Below are positions 49,998-58,498 of a stretch of DNA of 64,000 nucleotides, piece after piece. Below the pieces are notes generated by a model that saw only the letters and a program-made list of their open reading frames with translations, searched no databases and was not told the origin of the DNA. Each line of letters opens with the position of its first letter. The stretch's first letter is position 1. Both the position numbers and the translations under genes were made by a program. The stretch is from positions 1 to 64,000 of the forward strand of contig NZ_QFBC01000012.1 in the NCBI RefSeq assembly GCF_003122325.1. Reading direction: 5' to 3'. The DNA comes from Rhizobium album (lineage in GTDB: Bacteria > Pseudomonadota > Alphaproteobacteria > Rhizobiales > Rhizobiaceae).

Positions 49998-51077
49998 ATG
50001 GCAAAGCCTCCGAAGACACCCCGCTCTAAACCGCTCCTGCGAGAAACAGACGCGCCGCTTCGTGGCCGTGCTCGTCGACCACGCGACCCGCGACAGCCTC
50101 AGCTTCCCCTCGACCCTATGCCGGAGCGGATAGAGCCGGCGCTTGCCCTTCTTGTCGATCGGCCGCCGGTCGGCCCGGAATGGGCTTTCGAAATCAAATG
50201 GGATGGCTATCGCCTGGCGGTGCACGTCGAGCTTGACGGCGTCCGCATCATCACCCGCGGTGGCCATGACTGGACGCCCCGGTTTCCGGCGATTGCTGAG
50301 GCGGCCAAGGCGTTCGGCACCACCATCATTCTGGATGGGGAAGCCGTTGTTCTGGACGAGCAAGGCCGGTCAGATTTCGGCGCCCTGCAGAAAGCGTTGG
50401 GTGGCCGGGGCGGCAAGCGCAGCGCAAGCGAAGCAATCTTCTATGCCTTCGACATTCTATATTTCGACGGGCACGACCTGACACGCATGGACCTCGAAGA
50501 ACGAAGGCAGATCCTTGAGGGGCTGATCGATGCCGAGGGCACGATCCGGCTTTCTGAGGAGATTGACGGCGACGGTGTAGACCTTCTTGCCGGCGCCTGC
50601 GAGCTTGGCCTTGAGGGCATTGTCGCCAAGCGCCGCGGGGCACCGTATACCCCTGGCCGCAATGGCGACTGGCGCAAGATAAAATGCGTCCAGAGTGAAA
50701 GCTTCATGGTCGTGGGCTACGAGCCGTCGGCGACTGCCCGCGGCGGTATCGGCAGCCTCCTGCTTGCTGCACGCCGCGGTCACGATTGGGTTTATGTCGG
50801 CAACGTCGGGACCGGCTTCAAAGAGCAGGACACGCTCTATCTCCGCAAGACCCTCGACAAGCTGAAGACTAAGCGCCCGCCGGTCGTAGCAGAGGGCAAG
50901 GGCATCGTCTTCGCCCAGCCGACGCTCATAGCCGAGATTGAGTTTCGAGGTTGGACGAGCGACCAGAAGCTAAGGCATGCTTCCTACAAAGGCCTGCGGG
51001 AGGTGCAGGACAACGCGGCGGTGTTCGACCTGAATTCCGATGCTATCTTCGCGAACGGTCAAGGTCGGCGTGCGTGA
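49998..51077 (+). CDS. Stand-alone ATP-dependent DNA ligase (LigD ligase-domain type)
   Basis: 359 aa. A basic linker of 45 residues precedes the adenylation domain: motif I EIKWDGYRL with adenylated Lys K67, motif III YAFDILYFDG, motif IV GLEGIVAKR, motif V WRKIKCVQSE. The OB domain follows (DWVYVGNVGTGF, PTLIAEIEFRGWTSDQKLRH). It has no polymerase or phosphoesterase domain. It seals nicks or ends and may serve as the ligase partner of the two Ku proteins at 27-29 kb, since both ligD copies in the window lack the ligase domain. Confidence 0.93.
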   Translation: MAKPPKTPRSKPLLRETDAPLRGRARRPRDPRQPQLPLDPMPERIEPALALLVDRPPVGPEWAFEIKWDGYRLAVHVELDGVRIITRGGHDWTPRFPAIAEAAKAFGTTIILDGEAVVLDEQGRSDFGALQKALGGRGGKRSASEAIFYAFDILYFDGHDLTRMDLEERRQILEGLIDAEGTIRLSEEIDGDGVDLLAGACELGLEGIVAKRRGAPYTPGRNGDWRKIKCVQSESFMVVGYEPSATARGGIGSLLLAARRGHDWVYVGNVGTGFKEQDTLYLRKTLDKLKTKRPPVVAEGKGIVFAQPTLIAEIEFRGWTSDQKLRHASYKGLREVQDNAAVFDLNSDAIFANGQGRRA

Positions 51078-51420
51078 GGTCAAAGTGGTCCAAAACCAGA
51101 TCGACGTTTCGGCGATTGGATTTGAAATAGACATCGAAGACATCGCCGATCAATGGCACACTTCCAACAGCAGCATCAAAACCGATATTCACCAGCATTT
51201 GCAAAAGCTTTTGTTTGGGCAACCCAAGCTTTTTCGCTTCCATCACAATAAACAGGCTGACGGCTGCGCCTGCTAGATCGCCGAAGCCTGGCAGGAGGCC
51301 GACAATTGAATCTGCTCCAAAGGAAATGCGGGTGCCAGGAATTCGAAAAGCCGTATCCATCAACCGCGCCAAACCGCGCATTCGTCGAAGGCGTGTAATC
51401 TGCTCATGGCTTCTGTTCAT
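51043..51420 (-). CDS. DUF4112 membrane-associated protein, 125 aa
   Basis: Features of the family: RLARLMDTAFRIPGTRISFG-like opening, then GADSIVGLLPGFGDLAGAAV, a hydrophobic hairpin, and IGFDAAVGSVPLIGDVFDVY with the repeated P-x-x-GD motif. It is probably membrane-embedded through two short re-entrant helices. Its 3' end overlaps that of the ligase gene by 35 bases on the other strand. Function unknown. Confidence 0.82.
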   Translation of the reverse strand: MNRSHEQITRLRRMRGLARLMDTAFRIPGTRISFGADSIVGLLPGFGDLAGAAVSLFIVMEAKKLGLPKQKLLQMLVNIGFDAAVGSVPLIGDVFDVYFKSNRRNVDLVLDHFDLTHADLDRSRR

Positions 51421-51643
51421 GATGCTCCATTGGCACTGAAAGGTTGAGGCGGGCTGGACAGGTCGGGCGCTCGACTGCCTATTCGTTGGCCATGGCGTGA
51501 AACCGGAAAAACCGTCATGTTCACCATCCTTGTCGCGTCCGGTTGACACGGCCCGCGCTCAGCAAGCCAAATGTGAATTCGCCAGGAAAGTTCCCAAGTT
51601 CGCCACTCCCGCTTCCATTCTCACTTTTGTGTGCTGGCTAGAA

Positions 51644-51668
51644 CGAACATTTCTTCGAATGCGCCGTT
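51644..51668 (+). promoter_or_regulatory. EcfG-like promoter of the second DUF6894 gene
   Basis: CGAAC (51644-51648), 16-base spacer, CGTT (51665-51668), 31 bases before ATG 51699. One mismatch at the first -35 base. Confidence 0.5.
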
Positions 51669-51698
51669 CTTAGTTTGGCGGCAAAAAAGGATTGTGAC

Positions 51699-51941
51699 AT
51701 GGGCAGGTTTTTCTTCGATATTTCAAATGGCGATGGAGACTCAACGGACAACGATGGTGTGGAATTCCCAAGCCAGGCAGCAGCAGAAGATGAACTTGCA
51801 AAGGTGCTCGGCGACGTCGTGCGTGAAGCCGTTGTCCGGGAGCGAACGGGGCGCGTGATTGTCAACGTGAGAGACGAAAGCGGTCACGTCCGGATGAAGG
51901 GTACGCTGGATTTCGCGATCGAAAATCTTCCACCACTGTAG
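51699..51941 (+). CDS. DUF6894-like small protein, 80 aa
   Basis: Opens GRFFFDISNGDGDSTDNDGV, the family signature, followed by the helix QAAAEDELAKVLGDVVREAV and strands VIVNVRDESGHVRMKGTLDF. Paralogue of the protein at 38016-38255. AAAAAAGG precedes the ATG by 9 bases. Confidence 0.75.
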   Translation: MGRFFFDISNGDGDSTDNDGVEFPSQAAAEDELAKVLGDVVREAVVRERTGRVIVNVRDESGHVRMKGTLDFAIENLPPL

Positions 51942-51952
51942 CCTCGCGGTAA

Positions 51953-52684
51953 TCAGCGAGGCTCGCGATTGAAATGCAGATAGGTTGGATCAAACTGCGC
52001 CAACTGCTCAAGCTCCTCAAGATTTGAAATCTGGATGACACCGTCTCTCCAGATGACGAAGTTATCTGCCCGCAAAGCCTGAAGGGTTTTGTTTACGTGA
52101 ACCGTTGAGACGCCGAGCACGTCTGCCAGGGTCGCCTGCGTTATCGGAAAACGAAATGTCGTACCTTGTGCCAATCCGACCGCCCGGTAGCGATAAAACA
52201 TCTCGCAGATCAGATGCGCCATGTGAGCTTTAACTTCACGTCGGCCCATCGCCGTGATCCATTCTCGGTGGATCGACCCGTCAATCAGCGTCAGCAGCCA
52301 AAACATTCGTGTCAAATGAGGCTGGCTTTCGGTGACTGTCTGGAGGCTACGATGGGGCGCGACCATAACCTCACAGTCGGTCAGCGCCAAAACACCATGA
52401 TCCATGTGCTTCAGCAGAAAGGCGTGCAGGTCGACAAAATCGCCGCCGATATGCAGACCCGTTATCTGCCTCTTGCCGTCTTCCAGCAGCTTGTATCTCG
52501 CGGCAAGACCGTTGAGAAGCAGAGTGCTTATGCCAGGTCGGGAACCTTGCCTGACGACATCTTCCCCGGCGGAGAACCTCACTTCCTGCTTGAAGAGCGA
52601 ACGAGTGATCTGCTCTTCCTCTACAGAGATAGCGTCCCGCGCCTGTAGATTGGAAATAAGCGCATCAATCATAGTGGGTTCCAA
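51953..52684 (-). CDS. Crp/Fnr-family transcriptional regulator
   Basis: 243 aa with a cyclic-nucleotide-binding-like beta barrel (residues about 35-120, FSAGEDVVRQGSRPGISTLL, NGLAARYKLLEDGKRQITGL) and a C-terminal winged helix-turn-helix (FPITQATLADVLGVSTVHVN, KTLQALRADNFVIWRDGVIQ). It lacks the FNR cysteines, so it is not an iron-sulfur sensor. It belongs to the family branch seen in many copies in rhizobia. Targets and signal are unknown. A downstream ATG at 52672 is an alternative start. Confidence 0.9.
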   Translation of the reverse strand: MEPTMIDALISNLQARDAISVEEEQITRSLFKQEVRFSAGEDVVRQGSRPGISTLLLNGLAARYKLLEDGKRQITGLHIGGDFVDLHAFLLKHMDHGVLALTDCEVMVAPHRSLQTVTESQPHLTRMFWLLTLIDGSIHREWITAMGRREVKAHMAHLICEMFYRYRAVGLAQGTTFRFPITQATLADVLGVSTVHVNKTLQALRADNFVIWRDGVIQISNLEELEQLAQFDPTYLHFNREPR

Positions 52685-52721
52685 TCCATTCTAATGTCGG
52701 CAGGAAAATAGGTCGACAAAG

Positions 52722-52922
52722 CTACGGGAACAGACGCGCAATATCAGCGAGGCGACTTCTGTCATGAACACCTTGGGAGTGAAGCTGCAGCATGAGAAAT
52801 TCCAAGGATTTCCCCGCTTCAGAGTCAGTGTCAATGCCGCGGGAGGCGCAAGCCTGTTCGTAAACCATACGCAGCTCGTCGAGGCTGGCTATTTTTTGAA
52901 GGGAATTGAACGGGGCGGTCAT
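52722..52922 (-). CDS. 66-aa relative of the receiver-linked small protein
   Basis: GGAGGGG lies 4 bases before ATG 52922. The product shares ASLDELRMVYEQACASRG, a Glu-Ala-rich helix and LMLQLHSQGVHDRSRL with the 64-aa proteins of the duplicated modules and ends LFP as they end HFP. It has no receiver gene beside it; a Crp/Fnr gene follows instead. Confidence 0.65.
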   Translation of the reverse strand: MTAPFNSLQKIASLDELRMVYEQACASRGIDTDSEAGKSLEFLMLQLHSQGVHDRSRLADIARLFP

Positions 52923-53146
52923 GTGCCCCTCCATATCTTGGGGCGGGAGCACATAGTAACCACCGGCCACCGACGCCCTTTAGATGTGTCGACGATGCAT
53001 AAGCATCCCACCGCCCCCTGCACGACACAAGCAAATTGATTGACAAAAGTTGGCGATTTCGAGCGGTTTATTTCCAAGAAGAATGTCATTGTTAATTGAC
53101 GAGCTGCCTTTTACGGCTCATGCGCCAACGCCAGGAGGACGGCGCC

Positions 53147-53377
53147 ATGGAAAGTTTCGCGTACACGCTCACGGTCAAAGGGAAGCAACCAGTGAAGGGC
53201 ATCGGCTCGGCAAATGACTTGGAATTGCTCGTCGCCCAGATGAATTTGGCAGGCCTGACGCCGCCGGATTGGATCATCGCTAATCCGACAATCACCGGCC
53301 TGGATGGATCGAAAACTTATATCCACGATGAAGGTGGCAAGTGCGAATGGCGGCTGCGGTGGGTGCCCTTCACCTAG
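53147..53377 (+). CDS. Hypothetical protein, 76 aa
   Basis: AGGAGG ends 8 bases before ATG 53147. The protein starts with a strand (ESFAYTLTVKGKQPVKGIGS), then a helix (DLELLVAQMNLAGLTPPDWI) and ends YIHDEGGKCEWRLRWVPFT. It overlaps the stop of the opposite-strand gene by 4 bases. Family unknown. Confidence 0.55.
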   Translation: MESFAYTLTVKGKQPVKGIGSANDLELLVAQMNLAGLTPPDWIIANPTITGLDGSKTYIHDEGGKCEWRLRWVPFT

Positions 53378-53667
53378 ACGAGAGATGCGGCTTTGACGTC
53401 CTGTTCCATCAACCCCCGCCTCAGCTTGCGAACTGCCGACTGAAACCGGCTCAACTCTTCTGGCGTCGCGGGGCGGGCGCGACCGGCCTGGGTCAGAATT
53501 TTTGCTTCCTCTTCCAGCGCGGCCATTGCCTGTTTTGCTGGCAGCTTCATAAAGCCCTCTTGCTCCAAGAAGGTGCGGAGCAAATCGATGTTGGCTTCGA
53601 GTGAGCCCTTCTGTTCAAGCCGAAGGTTATTGACGGAAAGTTGGCTGATTAAAAAACCGACTGGCAA
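53374..53667 (-). CDS. Hypothetical protein, 97 aa
   Basis: Helical, soluble (NIDLLRTFLEQEGFMKLPAK, QAMAALEEEAKILTQAGRAR, ELSRFQSAVRKLRRGL). It is convergent with and touching the 76-aa gene. No recognisable motif. Confidence 0.5.
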   Translation of the reverse strand: MPVGFLISQLSVNNLRLEQKGSLEANIDLLRTFLEQEGFMKLPAKQAMAALEEEAKILTQAGRARPATPEELSRFQSAVRKLRRGLMEQDVKAASLV

Positions 53668-53686
53668 AATGGAAATCCTTGCTCAT

Positions 53687-54214
53687 TTACAGAATTGGCC
53701 AAAATTCGATATGGCGAGAAGCAACCCTTTGGCAATTAAGTGCAGCGCGGAAATAACCTAACTCAGCTCCGGTTAACAAGACTTCGTAGAAGGCTACGGT
53801 ACAGGTCTTGTTTTTGTTGATCAACCCGAACATCGCACGCTGTTGGAGAATTGTCGTTGTCTTCCCCTCTAGTTCAACGACGACCCTAACCACCAGCTTT
53901 GTTTTCTGGGGATTTCGCGAATAGGACGTCGAGCCATCTGCGTGCAGGAACATGTCGAAGTTCGAGGGAGCCGTTTGGCCCGCACGATAGAATTCAAGAA
54001 GCATCTGACACCGCCAAATCATTGCCGATGCGGAATTGTAATGGCACGTCCCGCGAGGTGGAAATCCTCCCAAAGGTTGCAAGATCAATCCGAGTGTACT
54101 CGCATTGACTGCATGGATTGAATTGACTCGCGAATTGGGTGACGCGTTTTCTAAATGTTCCACTGGAAATATTTTTGTCAGAAACTCAGTCTTGATGTAC
54201 GCGATATCTGACAT
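53687..54214 (-). CDS. Hypothetical protein, 175 aa
   Basis: Mixed alpha/beta sequence (HAVNASTLGLILQPLGGFPP, TKLVVRVVVELEGKTTTILQ). No signal peptide or membrane span. Codon use looks less GC-rich than that of neighbours, suggesting recent acquisition. I do not recognise the family. Confidence 0.5.
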   Translation of the reverse strand: MSDIAYIKTEFLTKIFPVEHLENASPNSRVNSIHAVNASTLGLILQPLGGFPPRGTCHYNSASAMIWRCQMLLEFYRAGQTAPSNFDMFLHADGSTSYSRNPQKTKLVVRVVVELEGKTTTILQQRAMFGLINKNKTCTVAFYEVLLTGAELGYFRAALNCQRVASRHIEFWPIL

Positions 54215-54420
54215 GGCGAACTGATTTTATCGTGCGCTCGCCACGAACGATCAAAACAACCCGGTAACATCACAACAATCTAATGTTGCGGCGTCGTAGC
54301 GTCTGTTCTTCTCCGACTACAAGCTCTGCAGCCTATTCGGAGGCACGCTTCATAAGGGCATGGATCTCTTCAAAACGCCGTCTCTCCTTCGGGTCCTTGG
54401 AGTCCGCTGAATAACATGTC

Positions 54421-54640
54421 CTAGCAAATACAGAATTCCTGTAATTCGTACGGGGCTTCGCCGCTTTTGAACTCGCATTCCAATTCTGTGTCGATATCCT
54501 CCGGCTTCACGCCCTTTTCTGTCGTGTAGGTCAGCCTTACGCCAGGGGGTGTGAGTTCCGGGAATTGAACCGCACGGCGTTTGCCAGAGGCTACTTCGTT
54601 AAATAAGCAGTCACGGCGCCGCTATTGAGCCAAATTGAAG
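54421..54640 (-). pseudogene. Open frame without a start, likely remnant
   Basis: Minus-strand frame open from a stop near 54640 to the stop at 54421. It encodes protein-like sequence (GKRRAVQFPELTPPGVRLTY, EDIDTELECEFKSGEAPYEL) but has no ATG, GTG or TTG in a useful position. A second short frame just downstream ends EEIHALMKRASE near 54330. Both may be relics of small genes. Confidence 0.35.
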
Positions 54641-54713
54641 AACGTAATAACGTGCTCCCGGAATCTTGTAACCCAGCCAGAGGCCATAAGAGTCATACAC
54701 GCCGTATGATGAC

Positions 54714-55080
54714 TCAACCGGAAAGCTGGCTATCTTTCATCGAGAGGGTAACTAGGACACCGCCCTCAATCCATTTGTAGTCTATGGACCCGCCGAGCTG
54801 ACCCGAGATCGTCCGATGCAGCAGCTTGCTTCCATAACCTTCCGTCGACTTTGTCGACTCAGTATCATTGCCCGTCTCGCTCCAGACGATTTTAACGTCG
54901 TCTTCGATCAGCGTTCCAGAAATGTCGAGCAGTCCCTTGTCGCTAGGCCCCGTATTTCATTGAATTTGTTGCCAGCTCATGGATAATGAGTGCCAAGCCT
55001 GTTGCCGCCTTCTCCCCTAAACCCATACGCGGAACCGCAACGCCTATTCGACCGTAAGCGGAGTTGCCGTATCACGTTGA
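54714..55080 (-). pseudogene. Remnant: C-terminal ATPase domain of an HWE-family histidine kinase
   Basis: The ATP-binding part is readable: GRIGVAVPRMGLGEKAATGL, ALIIHELATNSMKYGA (N-box), then after a frame break SDKGLLDISGTLIEDDVKIV, WSETGNDTESTKSTEGYGSK (G-box) and LLHRTISGQLGGSIDYKWIE to a stop at 54714. The sensor, the phosphorylated His helix and the start are missing, and at least one indel interrupts the domain. Its lost partner may have been a receiver such as those at 4158 and 49028. Confidence 0.8.
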
Positions 55081-55135
55081 CGGCTGACACCGTCGGATTA
55101 CGCCACCGCCCGGCTATGGATTCTGCTGCTAGTTC

Positions 55136-55694
55136 TCATGAAGATAATGAAATCCAGATGTCCAACGCCGCTAGTGGCACATAGATTGCGGTGATGGCGG
55201 CGTAAAATTTCCTCTCCCGTAGTAGAAACGCAAGGGCAGGAAGAACGATCATCGGGATGTCCGTGATTGCCCAAGTTGAGGAAACAGGACTGTTGAAGCC
55301 AACCACGTTCAGGACGAACCCGCACAATAGGAACACCGTTATGCAGAGCAGAGCGAAACGACCGTCGCGCTCAAAGTAAACCCGTAGTCCCTGTGCCTCA
55401 TCCTCGCTGCGACTGGGCAGCAGAAGCGCTGCGGTGAGAAACAGGGTAAGGGTCATCAAAACCAGAAAAATGAATTCGCTGAACTGAAACGTCTCTCGAA
55501 GAGTGGGGAGTTGATTGATCGCCCACCAATATTCCAATTGCATGCTGAACAAGATGCCGCTCCAGGCAAGCGGTACCCAATCGACAGGCGACGTCCTGCG
55601 GATACGGAAAATGGTTACAAGGCCGGTCAAAAGGCGTGTTACCGAGAGGCCCAAGGATCATGGATATGACCGTGGCGAGAATTGGAAAATGCAT
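55136..55694 (-). pseudogene. Multi-span membrane protein frameshifted near its start
   Basis: From ATG 55694 the frame reads HFPILATVISMILG; the continuation LSVTRLLTGLVTIFRIRRTS and five further spans (FSEFIFLVLMTLTLFLTAAL, FALLCITVFLLCGFVLNVV, IPMIVLPALAFLLRERKFYA) to 55136 are in the next frame. One extra G in the run GGG near 55650 explains the shift. Without it the protein would be about 185 residues. It is related to uncharacterised rhizobial membrane proteins. Confidence 0.7.
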
Positions 55695-55802
55695 GATCGG
55701 CCTTTGGCGTCCTACTGCGTCCCACCCAGATTATAGCAAGGCCCGTTCTCGTCTAGCGTCCGTTCGCGTTTTGGAAAACTACGTTCGGTCCTAAGCGTCG
55801 GC

Positions 55803-57336
55803 TCAGAGTCTCATGAAATTCCAAGGCAGGAGACTCTCAATCTGTCTTTGCCGGTGCCCGCCGACAATCGCTGTCAATGTGGCGGTGAGGTAGCTCAGTG
55901 GATCGACAGCGTTGAGTTTGCATGTCTCGACAAGTGAGGCGACGGTCGCCCAATTCTAAGCCCCTACATCGTGGCCCGCGAAAAGCGCGTTTTTGCGACT
56001 AAGGGCTATCGGCCGGATTGTTCGCTCGACGGAATTGTTGTCGATCTCGATGCGACCGTCGGTCAGGAAAATGCAAAGGCCGTCCCAGTATCTGGCGATG
56101 TAGGCCAGAGCTTCGCCGAGCGGCGATTTGCCAGCGACGCGGGCGCGATTGTGCGTCAGCCAAGTCCGCATGTCCGCAATCAATGCCGCTGTTCGTTCCT
56201 TCCGCCTAGCGAGGCGAGCGTCGGCGGGAAGACCGCGCAGCTCCGCCTCTATCCGATAGAGTTCGCCAATCCGCCTTACACCCTCCTCGGCAATTGATGC
56301 CGAACCGCTGCGCGTGATCTCGACCAGCTTGCGACGAGCATGTGCCCAACAATAGGCCAGCCGGATGTCGGGACCGACACGATCCGGCGCGATCAGCCGA
56401 TTATATCCCGCATATCCATCGACTTGGAGGATGCCTGTGAATCCTTGCAATATCCGCTCGGCATGTAGGCCGCCGCGACCAGGTGCATAGGTGAAGGCTA
56501 CCCCTGGCGGCGCACCGCCACCCCAAGGTCGGTCATCACGAGCCAGCGCCCAGAAGTATCCGGTCTTGGTCTTGCGGGAGCCAGGATCGAGGACCGGTGC
56601 ACGGGTCTCGTCCATGAATAGCTTCGTCGACCGCTTCAGGTCTGCGATGAGAGCATCGAAGACCGGGCGGAGTTCGAACGCCGCTCGACCAACCCAATCG
56701 GCGAGGGTTGAGCGGTCGAGATCGATGCCCTGACGGCTCATGATCTGAGCCTGCCGATAAAGCGGCAGGTGATCGGCATATTTGGAGACCAGCACATGCG
56801 CGATGGTCGCCTCGGTCGGCAATCCGGCGTGGATCAATCTTGCAGGTGCTGGAGCCTGGGCAACGCCATCGGTGCAGGCACGGCAGGCATATTTGGGGCG
56901 ACGCGTGACGATGACGCGGAACTGCGCCGGGATGATATCGAGTCGCTCGGACACGTCCTCGCCGATGCAATGCAAGCAGCCGCCACAGGTGCAGATCAAG
57001 CTCTCCGGTTCGATGATCTCCTCAACGCGAGGAAGGTGGGCGGGAAGAGAGCCCCGATTGGTGGCGCGAGGTTTGGGTTGCTGCGGCCTGGAGGGGCTAT
57101 CGGCTTCATCCTCGGCGTGGATGGCTGCAATCGCGGTTTCCAAGTCTTCCAGTGCAAGGTCGAATTGCTCAGGATCAGACTTCTCGGATTTACGGCAAAG
57201 CTGCCTGTTTGAAAGCGGCGACCAGTTTCTCCAGCCGCTCGATCCGCTCATCCTTGCGGGCTTCACGCGCCTGCGACGCAACCAGCATCGCCTTCAGGGC
57301 AGCAATATCGTCTGGAAGATCGACCGCATCCAACAT
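55803..57336 (-). pseudogene. IS66 transposase tnpC, frameshifted and with an amber stop
   Basis: ATG 57336 starts the usual N-terminus (LDAVDLPDDIAALKAMLVAS, RIERLEKLVAAFKQA). Near 57205 a one-base change of frame is needed to reach RKSEKSDPEQFDLALEDLET. The long frame then covers the zinc-binding CTCGGCLHC and the DDE core (KLFMDETRAPVLDPG, QVDGYAGYNRLI, GRIEIDNNSVERTIRP). It stops at TAG 55956 inside GHDVGA-NWATVASL, and the rest runs on in frame to 55803 (SLLPWNFMRL). The stop fits a GAG to TAG change. Confidence 0.85.
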
Positions 57337-57404
57337 ACTGGAAGTTTATCAAATTGGGCGGCGTCCCGCTGTCAAAATTTACGAACCGAGTCATCGTGAC
57401 GCAC

Positions 57405-57758
57405 CTACTCGATTGCTGTCGGCGCTCTTGTCTCAACGGAGCGGACCCGCCGCCAGTCGAGCCCCGCAAATAGCGCCTCGAACTGGGCATGGCCCAAGGT
57501 CATCAGACCGTCTCGGATGTCTGGCCAAGTGAAAGTGTGCTCCTCCAGTCGTTTGTAGGCCATCACCAGACCGCTGCCATCCCAGTAGATCACTTTCAAT
57601 CGGTCAGCCTTGCGTGATCGGAATACGAAGACCGTCCCCGTAAATGGGTCCTTATGCAACTCGTTCTTGACCAGAGCGGCCAAGCCGTCGTGACCCTTGC
57701 GGAAATCGATAGGCTTAGTCGCCACGATGATCCGAACCCGGTTTGAGGGAAAGATCAT
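57405..57758 (-). CDS. IS66 accessory protein TnpB
   Basis: 117 aa, complete. Family features: IFPSNRVRIIVATKPIDFRK, GHDGLAALVKNELHKDPFTG, TVFVFRSRKADRLKVIYWDG. It is needed with TnpA and TnpC for IS66 transposition. Its start overlaps the stop of the tnpA remnant (ATGA). Confidence 0.93.
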   Translation of the reverse strand: MIFPSNRVRIIVATKPIDFRKGHDGLAALVKNELHKDPFTGTVFVFRSRKADRLKVIYWDGSGLVMAYKRLEEHTFTWPDIRDGLMTLGHAQFEALFAGLDWRRVRSVETRAPTAIE

Positions 57759-57871
57759 GACGGAACCGCGCAGGCACGCGCGACAGCGGCGATCCGGGAG
57801 GCGGATGCGCCTTCTTCCAAACGGATCGTGACAGCGCCGACGATGATCTCGGGACGGCTGGCTTTTTTAAT
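57755..57871 (-). pseudogene. Remnant: 3' end of IS66 tnpA
   Basis: The last 38 codons only: KKASRPEIIVGAVTIRLEEG then ASASRIAAVARACAVPS. The rest is removed at the left end of the Tn3-family element. Confidence 0.75.
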
Positions 57872-57917
57872 GGGGTCAGGACAAGAGCAGTCAAAAATCC
57901 TGCGCTAAGCTCGAACG
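57872..57917. repeat. Left terminal inverted repeat of the Tn3-family element
   Basis: 46 bases, perfect reverse complement of 61639-61684. Similarity continues inward for about 12 more bases with two mismatches. The resolvase stop codon lies inside it. Confidence 0.93.
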
Positions 57918-58498
57918 GAGCGTGAACGTTCGTCGCGCACTCGCATAATGGTCTGGCGGCTGGTCGCAAGTTTTCTGGCAATAGCCGAAACGCTCAATCC
58001 CGCCGCCAGGTCTTCGCGTACGCTCTCTTTCTGTTTTTCGCTCAGCGTCGAGGGGCGTCCCAAGATTTTCCCTTCCGACTTTGCACGCTTCAGGCCTGAT
58101 TGCGTGCGCTCGATCAGCAGATCCCGTTCGAACTGCGCGACGGCATTGAGGACCTGCATGGTCATGGTGCCAGACGAACTGGTGAGGTCCGCACCGCCAA
58201 GCGCAAGGCAATAGACCTTCACGCCCATTCCCGCGAGTGCCTTGACAGTGGTGCTGACATCGATCGCATCACGGCCGAGGCGGTCGAGTTTGGTGACAAT
58301 CAGAATGTCGCCGTTCTCCAGCCTATCCATGAGTTTGGAAAAGCCGCGGCGCTGCGCGATAGCGGTGCTTCCGGAAACCGTCTCGGTGACGATCCGGCGC
58401 GGCTCGATGTGGAAGCCAGCGGCTTCGATCTCTTGAATCTGGTTGTCGGTGGTCTGCCCGGTTGTTGAGACGCGGACATAGGCAAAGGTGCGTGGCAT
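57905..58498 (-). CDS. tnpR: Serine site-specific recombinase/resolvase TnpR
   Basis: 197 aa. Catalytic Ser in FAYVRVSTTGQT (about residue 10), the conserved Arg residues in KLDRLGRDAIDV and ERDLLIERTQSGLKRAKSEG, and a C-terminal helix-turn-helix (LSVSAIARKLATSRQTIMRV). It resolves the cointegrate formed by Tn3-type transposition. The start MPRTFAYVRVS at 58498 matches the family; longer frames upstream run through the resolution region. Confidence 0.93.
   Translation of the reverse strand: MPRTFAYVRVSTTGQTTDNQIQEIEAAGFHIEPRRIVTETVSGSTAIAQRRGFSKLMDRLENGDILIVTKLDRLGRDAIDVSTTVKALAGMGVKVYCLALGGADLTSSSGTMTMQVLNAVAQFERDLLIERTQSGLKRAKSEGKILGRPSTLSEKQKESVREDLAAGLSVSAIARKLATSRQTIMRVRDERSRSVRA

Larger units (their letters stand above)
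55803..57871 (-). mobile_element. Damaged IS66-family element cut by the Tn3 transposon
   Basis: The order tnpA (3' end only), tnpB and tnpC on the minus strand is that of IS66 elements. The tnpA end is interrupted at 57871 by the terminal repeat of the Tn3-family element, and no other part of tnpA is seen beyond the transposon. tnpC carries a frameshift and an amber codon, so the element is inactive. Its outer terminal repeat was not located; 55803 is only the end of tnpC. Confidence 0.8.

Noticed and set aside
19238-55958. Three in-frame TAG codons (radical SAM remnant, DUF2934, IS66 tnpC) as a sign of amber recoding
   Set aside because: The family residues at the three sites differ (Trp, a polar residue, Glu), no suppressor tRNA or pyrrolysine genes are seen, intact long genes end normally, and two of the genes carry other damage.
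1-57871. A composite transposon formed by the two IS66 copies
   Set aside because: The copies differ in sequence, the right one is inactive, and no matching outer ends or target duplication are visible.
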